This document shows, one piece after another, positions 45,301 through 57,145 of a stretch of 64,000 nt of DNA. The stretch's first letter is position 1; each line of letters starts with the position of its first letter. The stretch lies in the NCBI RefSeq assembly GCF_041381155.1, contig NC_091144.1:20221544-20285543 (forward strand). The letters run 5' to 3'. This DNA comes from Argopecten irradians (lineage: Eukaryota > Mollusca > Bivalvia > Pectinida > Pectinidae). Below the pieces are notes generated by a model. That model made no database searches and was not told where the DNA came from. It worked only from the letters and a program-made list of their open reading frames with translations. A program made the translations under genes and the position numbers.

Positions 45301-48300
45301 AAAAAATCCCAAAAAAACACCAATAAACCTGAAATGCATGGAGACAGTCAACTAATATATATATATATCTTGTAATTTTAGGAATCAGTGGGTATTAGTC
45401 GACTTGCCCAATATTAATATAGACTATAATTCCAATACAAAACTTTGCAATATAAGTGTATTTTTTGTCTCTATATTTCTTTATAATATCAAGAAAGGTT
45501 TGAATCACCAAGATAAATGAACAGTAAAACATGCTTATAACAAACCTCTGTGGACCACATAAATCACTTCATTATAACAAACGTCTGTGGACCACATAAA
45601 TCACTTCATTATAACAAACCTCTGTGGACCACATAAATCACTTCATTATAACAAACCTCTGTGGACCACATAAATCACTTCATTATAACAAACCTCTGTG
45701 GACCATGTAAATCACTTCATTATAACAAACCTCTGTGGACCACATAAATCACTTCATTATTACAAACCTCTGTGGACCATGTAAATCACTTCATTATTAC
45801 AAACCTCTGTGGACCATGTAAATCACTTCATTATTAACAAAACCTCTGTGGACCACGTAAATCACTTCATTATAAACAAACCTCTGTGGACCACATAAAT
45901 CACTTCATTATTACAAACCTCTGTGGACCACGTAAATCACTTCATTATAACAAACCTCTGTGGACCATGTAAATCACTTCATTATAACAAACCTCTGTGG
46001 ACCATGTAAATCACTTCATTATAACAAACCTCTGTGGACCAAGTAAATCACTTCATTATAACAAACCTCTGTGGACCACATAAATCATCTATTATTACAA
46101 ACCTCTGTGGACCACGTAAATCACTTCATTATAACAAACCTCTGTGGACCACAGTAAACCACTTTATTATAACAAACCTCTGTGGACCACGTAAATCACT
46201 TCATTATAACAAACCTCTGTGGACCATGTAAATCACTTCATTATAACAAACCTCTGTGGACCACCACTTCATATATTAAAACTCTGTGGACCATTCATTA
46301 TAACAAACCTCTGTGGACATGTAAATCACTTCATTATAACAAACCTCTGTGGACCACATAAATCACTTCATTATAACAAAACTCTGTGGACACAGTAAAT
46401 CACTTCATTATAACATTATAACAAAACTCTGTGGACCACATAAATCACTTCATTATAACAAACCTCTGTGACCAATAAATCACTTCATTAAACAAACCTC
46501 TGTGGACCACGTAAATCATTTCATTATAACAAACCTCTGTGGACCATGAAAATCACTTCATTATAACAAACCTCTGTGGACCACATAAATCACTTCATTA
46601 TAACAAACCTCTGTGGACCACATAAATCACTTCATTATAACAAACCTCTGTGGACCACATAAATCACTTCATTATAACAAACCTCTGTGGACCACATGTA
46701 AATCACTTCATTATAACAAACCTCTGTGGACCACATAAATCACTTCATTATAACAAACCTCTGTGGACCACATAAATCACTTCATTATAACAAACCTCTG
46801 TGGACCACATAAATCACTTCATTATAACAAACCTCTGTGGACCACATAAATCACTTCATTATAACAAACCTCTGTGGACCACGTAAATCACTTCATTATA
46901 ACAAACCTCTGTGGACCACATAAATCACTTCATTATTACAAACCTCTGGGACCACATAAATCACTTCATTATAACAACCTCTGTGGACCACATAAATCAC
47001 TTCATTATAACAAACCTCTGTGGACCACATAAATCACTTCATTATAACAAACCTCTGTGGACCATGTAAATCACTTCATTATTACAAACCTCTGTGGACC
47101 ACATAAATCACTTCATTATAACAAACCTCTGTGGACCACATAAATCACTTCATTATTACAAACCTCTGTGGACCACATAAATCACTTCATTATAACAAAC
47201 CTCTGTGGACCACATAAATCACTTCATTATAACAAACCTCTGTGGACCACGTAAATCACTTCATTTAACAAACCTCTATGGGGACCACGTAATTCACTAA
47301 TCACTTCATAACAAACCTCTGTGGACCACGTAAATCACTTCATTATAACAAACCTCTGTGGACCACGTATAAATCACTTCATTATAACAAACCTCTGTGG
47401 ACCACATAAATCACTTCATTTATAACAAACCTCTGTGGACCACGTAAATCACTTCATTATAACAAACCTCTGTGGACCACAGTAAATCACTTCATTATAA
47501 CAAACCTCTGTGGACCATGTAAATCACTTCATTATAACAAACCTCTGTGGACCACATAAATCACTTCATTATAACAAACCTCTGTGGACCACGTAAATCA
47601 CTTCATTATAACAAACCTCTGTGGACCACGTAAATCACTTCATTTATAACAAACCTCTGTGGACCACGTAAATCACTTCATTATAACAAACCTCTGTGGA
47701 CCAAGTAAATCACTTCATTATAACAAACCTCTGTGGGACCACGTAAATCACTTCATTATAACAAACCTCTGTAGACCATGTAAATCACTTCATTATAACA
47801 AACCTCTGTGGACCACGTAAATCACTTCATTATAACAAACCTCTGTGGACCACAGTAAATCACTTCATTATAACAAACCTCTGTGGACCACGTAAATCAC
47901 TTCATTATAACAAACCTCTGTGGACCACGTAAATCACTTCATTATAACAAACCTCTGTGGACCACGTAAATCACTTCATTATAACAAACCTCTGTGGACC
48001 AGTAAATCACTTCATTATAAACAAACCTCTGTGGACCATGTAAATCACTTCATTATAACAAACCTCTGTGGACCACGTAAATCACTTCATTATAACAAAC
48101 CTCTGTGGACCACATAAATCACTTCATTATAACAAACCTCTGTGGACCACGTAAATCACTTCATTATAACAAACCTCTGTGGACCACGTAAATCACTTCA
48201 TTATAACAAACCTCTGTGGACCATGTAAATCACTTCATTATAACAAACCTCTGTGGACCACGTAAATCACTTCATTATAACAAACCTCTGTGGACCACTA

Positions 48301-51300
48301 AATCACTTCATTATAACAAACCTCTGTGGACCACGTAAATCACTTCATTATAACAAACCTCTGTGGACCACATAAATCACTTCATTATAACAAACCTCTG
48401 TGGACCCATGTAAATCACTTCATTATAACAAACCTCTGTGGACCAGTAAATCACTTCATTATAACAAACCTCTGTGGACCACGTAAATCACTTCATTATA
48501 ACAAACCTCTGTGGACCACGTAAATCACTTCATTATAACAAACCTCTGTGGACCATGTAAATCACTTCATTATAACAAACCTCTGTGGACCACGTAAATC
48601 ACTTCATTATAACAAACCTCTGTGGACCATGTAAATCACCTTCATTATAACAAACCTCTGTGGACCACGTAAATCACTTCATTATAACAAACCTCTGTGG
48701 ACCACGTAAATCACTTCATTATTACAAACCTCTGTGGACCACGTAAATCACTTCATTATAACAAACCTCTGTGGACCATGTAAATCACTTCATTATAACA
48801 AACCTCTGTGGACCATGTAAATCACTTCATTATAACAAACCTCTGTGGACCACGTAAATCACTTCATTATAACAAACCTCTGTGGACCACATAAATCACT
48901 TCATTATAACAAACCTCTGTGGACCACATAAATCACTTCATTATAACAAACCTCTGTGGACCACATAAATCACTTCATTATAACAAACCTCTGTGGACCA
49001 CATAAATCACTTCATTATAACAAACCTCTGTGGACCACATAAATCACTTCATTATAACAAACCTCTGTGGACCACGTAAATCACTTCATTATAACAAACC
49101 TCTGTGGACCACAGAAATCACTTCATTATAACAAACCTCTGTGGACCACGTAAATCACTTCATTATAACAAACCTCTGTGAACCACGTAAATCACTTCAT
49201 TATAACAAACCTCTGTGGACCACGTAAATCACTTCATTATAACAAACCTCTGTGGACCATGTAAATCACTTCATTATAACAAACCTCTGTGGACCACGTA
49301 AATCACTTCATTATAACAAACCTCTGTGGACCACGTAAATCACTTCATTATAACAAACCTCTGTGGACCACGTAAATCACTTCATTATAACAAACCTCTG
49401 TGGACCACGTAAATCACTTCATTATAACAAACCTCTGTGGACCATGTAAATCACTTCATTATAACAAACCTCTGTGGACCACATAAATCACTTCATTATA
49501 ACAAACCTCTGTGGACCACATAAATCACTTCATTATAACAAACCTCTGTGGACCACAGAAATCACTTCATTATAACAAACCTCTGTGAACCACAGAAATC
49601 ACTTCATTATAACAAACCTCTGTGAACCACAGAAATCACTTCATTATAACAAACCTCTGTGAACCACAGAAATCACTTCATTATAACAAACCTCTGTGGA
49701 CCACATAAATCACTTCATTATAACAAACCTCTGTGGACCACATAAATCACTTCATTATAACAAACCTCTGTGGACCACATAAATCACTTCATTATAACAA
49801 ACCTCTGTGAACCACAGAAATCACTTCATTATAACAAACCTCTGTGGACCACGTAAACCACTTCATTATAACAAACCTCTTGGACCACGTAAATCACTTC
49901 ATTATTACAAACCACTGTTGACCAAGTAAATCACTTCATTATAACAAACGTCTGTGGACCACGTAATTATAAATCACTTCATTATAAGCATATTTAATGA
50001 TACATTTATTAAATCTTATAGGAACCTTGATGGTGAATGAAAATAACCACATTATAACTAGGAATTCATTGTGTGTTCATTATAAACATGTTTAGTGTAC
50101 TCCATTGTATGATAAGAACAGACCTTTAAAGTCTGATATTTTAGGATGTGTCTGGAATTGCTACTAACAATTTACATTGTAGGCCCTCTGAATGCCATGT
50201 TGAGAGACTTGGTGCTGACAAAGATGGGTCGTTGTGGTGACAGTGACGTTGTGGCAGAGGCCAATAAAAGATTTGATGCCCACCTATCTGGTGCCACGCC
50301 ATTATTAGCCAATCTTAGATCCTCAGTAAGTAAAGCTTATTGGTTACATGGTATATATAAGGATAGTGATCAGTGACGTATTCTTTCTGGTAAATTATCA
50401 CATGTTGTTGTTGATACATGAATAGTGTTGGTTATGCTTGTTCTGTTATTGATCAGTATATAGAACTAATTTTAACCAATAAGCGCCCCCGTCCCTGTAG
50501 ACACCTCTCCATGTTTTTGAGGTCTCAATTTCACTAACCTCAAATAAATGCAGACATGAAATATGAAAATGTGTAGGTTTCTTCATCTGGTTACTTTTGC
50601 AAAATGATTTATGACTTACCTTACAATAACATGTTCAAATTTGGTTTTTATGTGCCCTGGGCACTCATTAGGTTAAATACATTATACTTAGTATGGCATG
50701 CCTTGTATTAAACACACTCATGTCTTGTCTGCGCTTGATTTTCAAACTGATGCATTTTTATACATGTTTGTCATATCATTTCTCCATTTAAAGTTTGTTT
50801 CCCAGCTTCATTATTAAAACATGATTATATCTCTGTACAGATGCATACAATTGTTTCAGGAATTTGACCTGATGTATGTTAGCAAGACATGAACCTAAAT
50901 TAACCTAGTGAATTTTGAGTAAAATACATATTTAAGACGTGTCAGATACATTTGTACCTTACTAAGTATTTATATTTCAGTTAATGTGCAAATCTGTCAA
51001 ATAAAGTAATTATAATGGAAATTCCATCTTTCTGTATTTTGAACCGGCCCAGTCAAATTTTGTAGCCTGAGTGTGATAAAATAGTACTAGTAGTGTTGAT
51101 ATTTAGTGACCTCCCGTAAATACACTGAACAAATTAAATGAATGTAAACAAAATGGTGGGTCAAAAAACGTGGGGTGAAGCGAACACAAACAAATTCTAC
51201 CAGAAAACTGAGTATGACATGAGTCAGTAAAACGTGTGCGATTGGGAAAGTAGGTAAATATAAAAGGATCACTGAAATACAAGAGACGGGAGCAACTTCC

Positions 51301-54300
51301 CACTTTATACTTGCATGATCTACTATGTGAAATTAAGTCAAGAACCTTCCTTCGTGGTGTCTCGTCGAATGAAAAAGTCGCGTTTGACGTTTGAATTATA
51401 ATTCTTAAGCTAAACACAAATTGTTTTAAAATGAATATTTACAAATATGGCTTATATTTCATATGTCAACGATCGTAAATTAAAAAAATAATCTTAAAAT
51501 GTGTTGAAAAACTAATATTCCTTGTCGTGTCGGCAATTTGTTGTTCATTATAGCCTCGCTTTCGACCAGCTTTTGTTTTATGTTCCAAAAAATAGAATAT
51601 GACGGACTGTTTGTATCATTTTTGGGGTAGGTATTCCCCCACGTTTTCCTGTTGTTTTATATAACATAATCATTGTAATGAAATCTTCAATAAATATCTG
51701 AAAACCATATCTAAGCATACAGAAGAACTTATTTAAGGTTCATGTCCCTTTAATAAAAAGTATTTTATTTTGTAGGTCTACATCACAGTGCTGGCTAATG
51801 GAAATGAGGACACCTTCAATAGAATGATTAAGGTAAGTTTAAAGGTGGATAACTAGGATACAAGGGAGATAACAAACCTCTGTGGACCACATAAATCACT
51901 TCATTATAACAAACCTCTGTGGACCACGTAAATCTTTGGGCAGTATCAAATCTCTCCTTCATTATTACAAACCTCTGTGGACCACGTAAATCACTTCATT
52001 ATTAACAAACCTCTGTGGACCACGTACAAATCACTTCATTATTACAAACCTCTGTAGACCAAGTAAATCACTTCATTATAACAAACGTCTGTGGACCACG
52101 TAATTATAAATCACTTCATTATAAGCATATTTAATGATACATCTATTAAATCTTATAGAAACCTTGATGGTGAATGAAAATAACCACATTATAACTAGGA
52201 ATTCATTGTGTGTTCATTATAAACATGTTTAGTGTACTCCATTGTATATAAGAACAGACCTTTAAAGTCTGATATTTTAGGATGTGTCAGAATTGCTACT
52301 AACAATTTACATTGTAGGCCCTCTGAATGCCATGTTGAGAGACTTGGTGCTGACAAAGATGGGTCGTTGTGGTGACAGTGACGTTGTGGCAGAGGCCAAT
52401 AAAAGATTTGATGCCCACCTATCTGGTGCCACGCCATTATTAGCCAACCTTAGGTCCTCAGTAAGTAAAGCTTATTGGTTACATGGTATATATAAGGATA
52501 GTGATCAGTGACGTATTCTTTCTGGTAAATTATCACATGTTATTGTTGATACATGAATAGTGTTGGTTATGCTTGTTCTGTTATTGATCAGTATATAGAA
52601 CTAATTTTAACCAATAAGCGCCCCCGTCCCTGTAGACACCTCTCCATGTTTTTGAGGTCTCAATTTCACTAACCTCAAATAAATGCAGACATGAAATATG
52701 AAAATGTGTAGGTTTCTTCATCTGATTACTTTTGCAAAATGATTTATGACTTACCTTACAATAACATGTTCAAATTTGGTTTTTATGTGCCCTGGGCACT
52801 CATTAGGTTAAATACATTATACTTAGTATGGCATGCCTTGTATTAAACACACTCATGTCTTGTCTGCGCTTGATTTTCAAACTGATGCATTTTTATAGAT
52901 GTTTGTCATATCATTTCTCCATTTAAACTTTGTTTCCCAGCTTCATAATTAAAACATGATTATATCTCTGTACGGATGCATACAATTGTTTCAGGAATTT
53001 GACCTGATGTATGTTAGCAAGACATGAACCTAAATTAACCTAGTAAATTTGAGTAAAATACATATTTAAGACATGTCAGATACATTTGTACCTTACTAAG
53101 TATTATATTTCAGTTAATGTGCAAATCTGTCAAATAAAGTAATTATAATGGAAATTCCATCTTTCTGTATTTTGAACCGGCCCAGTCAAATTTTGTAGCC
53201 TGAGTGTGATAAATATAGTAGTGTTGATATTTAGTGACCTCCCGAATTACACAGAACAAATTAAATGAATGTAAACAAAATGGTGGGTCAAAAACGTGGG
53301 TGAAGCAAACACAAACAAATTCTACCAGAAAACTGAGTATGACATGAGTCAGTAATGTGTGCGATTGGGAAAGTTGTAAATATAAAAGGATCACTGAAAT
53401 ACAAGAGACGGGAGCAACTTCCCACTTTATACTTGCATGATCTACTATGTGAAATTAAGTCAAGAACCTTCCTTCGTGGTGTCTCGTCGAATGAAAAGTC
53501 GCGTTTGACTTTTGAATTATAATTCTTAAGCTAAACACAAATTGTTTTAAAATGAATATTTACAAATATGGCTTATACTTCATATGTCAACGATCGTAAA
53601 TTAAAAAAATAATCTTAAAATGTGAAAAACTAATATTCCTTGTCGTGTCGGCATTTTGTTGTTCATTATAGCCTTGCTTTCGACCAGCTTTTGTTTTATG
53701 TTCCAAAAATAGAATATGACGGATTGTTTGTATCATTTTTGGGGTAGGTATTCCCCACGTTTTCCTGTTGTTTTATATAACAAATCATTGTAATGAAATC
53801 TTCAATAAATATCTGAAAACCATATCTAAGCATACAGAAGAACTTATTTAAGGTTCATGTCCCTTTAATTAAAGTATGATATTTTGTAGGTCTACATCAC
53901 AGTGCTGGCTAATGGAAATGAGGACACCTTCAATAGAATGATTAAGGTAAGTTTAAAGGTGGATAACTAGGATACAAAGGAGATAACTAGGATACAAATG
54001 GGGATATCTAGGATAATTTTTTATATTTTTCGGATGCAATAAATTATTTTAGATAGTTTTGTTCTGTGGTACAATAAGAATGATGAAAAAAGTGTAAAGA
54101 AAGTATAATTTTTGTTACAGAAAAACAAATTGGCCTGATCCTGTTTTTGATAGACAAAAATACCATTTGTCAATGATGTAGCACCTTTATTATTTGTGTG
54201 ATATATATTATAAAATATAATTTTAATTATTTGTATTACAGCTGTATGACGCTGCAGACATGCAGGAAGAGAGAGTGAGGATCAGTAGATCTTTGGGCAG

Positions 54301-57145
54301 TATCAAATCTCCCGAACTCAAAAAGAAAGTTCTCGAGTTTGCAATGTCTGTAAGTTATTGATGTGAATTTTTTTTTCAATATTATGAAAGATGTTTTTTC
54401 ATTTTGAAAGGGGTGTAAGAGTCTGTCCTAACATCCATTCTTCTGACTTATCTTGTCTTGGGGATATACTTCTTGATTATCAACTATAGCCATTGGTTAT
54501 TTTTCATGAAACATTGTCACTTATGTGTATCAAAAGGAGGTCACGGTGACCTACATTTAAACTTTTGATCTATATCAAGGAAAAATGTTGTGAAGGATCT
54601 GCATTTATCTCCTTTAATATTACTGCTGAATTATCGGAAGTTTTCATTTGAAATGTAATATTTTTTTCTAAATCCTTAAAACTATATATATCTATTGAAA
54701 TATATGTTTCAGGATAAGGTGCGGTCCCAGGATACAGTCTTTGTGATTGCTGGGATAACTGGGTCTGTAGAAGGTAGAGAGATAGCATGGCAGTTTGTAC
54801 AGGATAGATGGGCTGATCTTCATGACCGCTATAAGGGAGGCTTCTTACTGTCCAGGCTTGTCAAGGTAATACAGAGTATATTGTAAACGTGCATATTTCC
54901 GTGAGTGCCTAACTTCGCAATTTGCGTGTGTCAGCATTTTGCAGCGTTCATGTTTTTTGTGGTAGATATACTTTCAAATACTTGTACAATATGGTTTCAT
55001 ATATACACACATTCATATTACCCGCAGATGATGTTGTATAAAGGGCTTCATGTAATTAGCTATTAATTCGTCCTACACGAAAGTTTTTACATTTATAGCA
55101 CCTCAAGCCTCGTGCATGATACCATACCCAACTTTTACAAATTTACAGAAAGATGGATGAGAATGAAATAGGCCAGTTCAGGAATTAGTATAAATAGCTT
55201 ACATCAAAGTAACAACTACAAGTTAGTGTTTAATTCTAAAAAATATTTGAGCTAGTTTGGAAAATTTATGTATACATAGCTACAATGTATTGCAAAATCC
55301 ATTGTCATGAACCACTTTAATGTTTTTATGATCCTGTGATATAGATAGACATGGAAGTCGCATTTTCATATAAAGCAGGACACACCACCACCTAATTGGA
55401 CAAGACAGAATTTGAACCACCGAACTCCCGACCCGCACCTCCTTATCATGATCGGATAAGACAGAATTTAACACCCTCCCCCTACTCTTTATGGCAGTTG
55501 CATATGAAGAACACTAGTCGCCATCTAAGTGTTTTTGATTGATCAAGTCAGGAATTTGGCAGGAACGAACATGACAAAATTTTACGTTATTGCTACATGT
55601 AGATTGTTTCAATTCAAAACGATATATATATGTAATGTACCCATATACAATTTCAAATTGGCTTTGTTCCAGACCACTACAGAGAACTTTGTGACAGAAG
55701 ACAAAGCTGTCGAAATTGAGGTAAGCTGATCCATGATAAGATATACATGCAGCATTATATAGGTTTAATAGTTTGATGAAGATTGTAGTATCATCACAGT
55801 ATGAATTAGATTATAAGCGTGAGGTTTAAACTGTTAGCATTAGATAATGTTTGGATGAAGATTGTAGTATCATCACAGTATGAATTAGGTTATAAGCGTG
55901 AGGTTTAAACTGTTAGCATTAGATAATGTTTGGATGAAGATTGTAGTATCATCACAGTATGAATTAGGTTATAAGCGTGAGGTTTAAACTGTTAGCATTA
56001 GATAATGTTTGAATGATGATTGTAGTATCATCACAATATGTGCTGTATAAGATTATGTTTGTGCACTTTAGGCGACTTTTGTATGTTTACGCTGTGCCGT
56101 TTTACTAGATAATCTTTTGATGAAGGCTATATTAGATTATGAGAAATTCAAACTGATAGGTAAATGCAGTTTAGTTCATTATGTTTAACCCTATAAACAA
56201 CTAAGGTCATCTAAAGATATTCTCTCTGATGTGCTGTGTATGGAGCTTGCCTGTACGCTTTAGGCGACTTCTGAATGTTTATGCTGTGCCGATTTATTAT
56301 AATGAAGACCTTGCTCAGTTCATAGTGTTATCTCACTGCAAAAACATTACCAAAGTCACCAAACAGCACACCCCACCCAGTCATGTATGTATGTGGGTAA
56401 CAAGTTCGTAAATTCCTCCGTTTATTTTTCGGAGCATCCGCCTATATGACGGTACAACGAAGTCAGATACACTCCACAAGGCATCACTGGTTTTAGTGTC
56501 TATGGCATCCAACAACCAACACAAACTAACTACAATTTATTTACAAACATGCACATGCAACCATACACATAGAACAATTAATTTAACTATTGTTATATTA
56601 GCAATGGGTAAACCGGTCATCTCACATACTGTAGCTTCCCATTTGTAAAATTATACTGAAATTTATTCCATCTTCAGACACGTTTATACACAAGTCTATA
56701 CAATTTAATAAAGACTAGTTTGTGTTAGAGTCTCGGTCTCACATTTCTGCCTTCACATAATTTAGCCTTCCCCACGATGGAAAAAAAGTTTCAAAAGTCC
56801 ACAAAAGTAGAGATCATGAAACAATCTAGGTCTAAAACAAAGTTTAGACTTGGCCAATCACAGATGACATCACAAAAAGTTATATCATTTTTGATTGGCT
56901 GAGCAAAAACTGAAGTCAAAGCTGTTTCATGATCTTGTGGCCAAGTGTTTCACACTCATGATTAATCAATCAATAAATCAGTCAATATATGTTTTTTTTT
57001 CATCTAGAATTTTTTCAAAGAACATCCTGCACCAGCCGCTGAAAGAACCATTCAACAATCATGTGAAAACATCCGCCTGAATGCCAAATGGATGAAGAGA
57101 GATTCCGCTGCAGTCACTGAGTTTTTGAAAAATCAAAAATACTAG
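30220..57145 (+). CDS. NPEPPS: Puromycin-sensitive aminopeptidase
   Basis: M1-family zinc aminopeptidase that trims N-terminal residues from cytosolic peptides after proteasomal cleavage. Exons: 30220-30342, 32081-32156, 32728-32810, 33504-33629, 34711-34818, 36759-36959, 37233-37329, 38566-38714, 39318-39482, 40144-40248, 40542-40697, 41344-41425, 42737-42873, 43257-43391, 44990-45209, 50183-50325, 51776-51832, 54242-54349, 54713-54865, 55673-55720, 57008-57145. All are GT-AG with matching phases, giving 869 residues plus TAG, close to vertebrate length counted from MPEKRPF-like starts. Motifs: GAMEN 272-276, HEIAH 308-312, third zinc ligand Glu331 in NEGFA (18-residue spacing), catalytic Tyr394 in SYSKGAS. 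No signal peptide. Exons 16 and 17 also exist as second copies at 52318-52460 and 53890-53946. Confidence 0.96.
30343..32080 (+). other. NPEPPS intron 1
   Basis: AT-rich intron. It holds a dispersed repeat at 30976-31131 (partner of 9786-9926) and a short AGAGCTTGAGCACAGCTC inverted motif near 31327. Nothing else is recognised. Confidence 0.7.
33284..33448. mobile_element. MITE with CAGTC ends and TA flanks
   Basis: TA-CAGTCAAATCTGTCT at the left and AGGCAGGTTTGACTG-TA at the right form inverted ends with a TA on both sides. This matches the TA target duplication of Tc1/mariner/pogo-type elements. 165 bp, non-coding, in NPEPPS intron 3. Confidence 0.8.
33955..34197. repeat. Four-copy tandem repeat of about 60 bp
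   Basis: Units contain AACTTCCTTCTTTTTTTAAA and GGTCGAGTCACGTAA. It lies in NPEPPS intron 4. Copies are nearly identical apart from homopolymer lengths and a small insertion in the last. Confidence 0.9.
34377..34556. repeat. Foldback element, copy 2
   Basis: The arms contain GGTAAAGTACTATTTAC and GTAAATAGTACTTTACC with outer GAGATCTCA-like and GGGATCTCAAAACC segments. Related to 8022-8174. Confidence 0.75.
34868..35387. repeat. Insert flanked by a 53-bp direct repeat
   Basis: 34868-34920 and 35335-35387 are the same 53 bp with one mismatch. The 414 bp between them include GGGACAATTCACTCAGGCTA, typical of a dispersed repeat. It lies just after NPEPPS exon 5. Confidence 0.8.
36216..36658 (+). 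repeat. Dispersed YY1-like hairpin element, copy 2
   Basis: Begins AGGTCATCTGACCGGAAGGG and ends near GGGCCTCTTGTT; opposite orientation to 14060-15052. The centre has CAAGATGGCCGCC paired with GCCGCCATCTTG. It lies in NPEPPS intron 5, 100 bp before exon 6. Confidence 0.8.
37650..38312. repeat. Minisatellite of about 50 bp, AT-rich
   Basis: About 13 units containing TTCTATAAACTTTATACAAC and AGAATTTAAATTTAAAAG, in NPEPPS intron 7. One unit in the middle is disrupted (about 37960-38060). Confidence 0.9.
38375..38565. repeat. Three-copy repeat containing the exon 8 acceptor
   Basis: CTTGTCACTTCC recurs at 38399, 38476 and 38552, a spacing of 76-77 bp. The third copy ends CCAG and is the real acceptor of NPEPPS exon 8. 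The second ends CCAAG and the first CCGAA. TCAGACAAATT-like upstream segments are repeated too. Confidence 0.85.
38890..39115. mobile_element. SINE-like remnant
   Basis: Contains CTGCATACATGGGAGG and CTTACATGACCATAGCTGTT followed by an AAACAAACAAACAAA tail. This resembles the 3' end of invertebrate SINEs. No clear A or B box remains. Confidence 0.5.
39779..40100. mobile_element. MITE with CAGTGAAACCTG ends
   Basis: Left CAGTGAAACCTGTCTATAAA, right CAGGTTTTACTG; further inner complementarity (TATAAAGGAC with GTCCTTTATA). 322 bp, non-coding, ending about 43 bp before NPEPPS exon 10. Related to the element at 33284. Confidence 0.75.
40857..40910 (+). pseudogene. Partial copy of NPEPPS exon 11 with donor
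   Basis: Repeats the last 49 nt of exon 11 (GAATGTCATGTCTACCTGG onward) 208 bp downstream, ending CAAG|GTAATA, so it carries a donor. One G is missing relative to the exon, which shifts the frame to TAA. It has no acceptor of its own. About 25 bp of intron after the donor are copied as well. Confidence 0.85.
41713..42732. repeat. Repeat block between 42-bp direct repeats, ending at the exon 13 acceptor
   Basis: A perfect 42-bp direct repeat (TGATATGTTATATATGTT through GATCACCT) lies at 41713-41754 and 42691-42732. The second copy runs straight into the real acceptor CTGCAG of NPEPPS exon 13. The 936 bp between hold a CCGTCTGTCCGTCCG tract and four units of about 165-180 bp (TTTCCGGAGCATAACTCTAA, CATGGAAACATTGCTGAAAA), a family of dispersed molluscan-type repeats. 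Confidence 0.8.
43392..44989 (+). other. NPEPPS intron 14 with a foldback
   Basis: The main structure is an inverted repeat of about 35 bp at 44591-44625 and 44699-44733, carrying GTCAGTTACTGACC- and GCCTTTATAGGGG-type arms. A related CAGGGGGTCAGTAAATTTT lies near 43852, so 43840-44770 may be one element. No coding capacity. Confidence 0.6.
45535..49992. repeat. 37-bp satellite, about 120 copies
   Basis: Unit TATAACAAACCTCTGTGGAC followed by CACGTAAATCACTTCAT, with CACATAAATC and CATGTAAATC variants and scattered indels. It fills most of NPEPPS intron 15. The left edge reads ACAGTAAAACATGCTTATAA, which looks like the end of the CAGT-type elements at 33284 and 39779. Confidence 0.96.
50183..51832 (+). 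CDS. NPEPPS: NPEPPS exons 16 and 17, copy A
   Basis: Exon 16 (50183-50325, 143 nt) and exon 17 (51776-51832, 57 nt) encode the HEAT-like C-terminal region ([15 protein letters not shown] and [15 protein letters not shown]). Exon 16 starts in phase 1, completing the AGC codon begun by exon 15. Splice sites are TTGTAG|GCC, TCA|GTAAGT, TTGTAG|GTC and AAG|GTAAGT. Confidence 0.9.
51870..52110. repeat. Duplication junction with satellite units and an exon 18 fragment
   Basis: About six 37-bp satellite units lie between the two exon 16-17 copies. At 51932-51954 a 23-bp stretch (starting ATCTTTGGGCAGTATCAAAT) is identical to 54289-54311 inside exon 18. Confidence 0.9.
52318..53946 (+). CDS. NPEPPS: NPEPPS exons 16 and 17, copy B
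   Basis: Exon 16' (52318-52460) and exon 17' (53890-53946) have intact splice sites and encode the same amino acids as copy A; I saw only silent differences. The two copies total 200 nt per set, so a transcript with both sets would shift frame and meet TGA at the third codon of exon 16'. Only one set can be used in a full-length mRNA. Confidence 0.85.
54010..54200. mobile_element. Decayed MITE related to 26784-27148
   Basis: Shares TTCGGATGCAATAAATTATT-like and ATACCATTTGTCA segments with that element's right half. It ends about 40 bp before exon 18. Confidence 0.5.
55775..56040. repeat. 79-bp tandem repeat, about 3.3 copies
   Basis: Units start GATGAAGATTGTAGTATCAT. They lie in NPEPPS intron 20, starting 55 bp after exon 20. 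A separate two-copy repeat with CTTTAGGCGACTT follows at about 56040-56300. Confidence 0.85.

Noticed and set aside
46034..48523. Open frames of 65 codons in the 37-bp satellite
   Set aside because: Pure repeat translation, no family resemblance, inside an NPEPPS intron.
52318..53946. Functional mutually exclusive exons in NPEPPS
   Set aside because: The two sets encode the same residues, so there is no protein diversity to select; recent duplication or assembly artefact is simpler.
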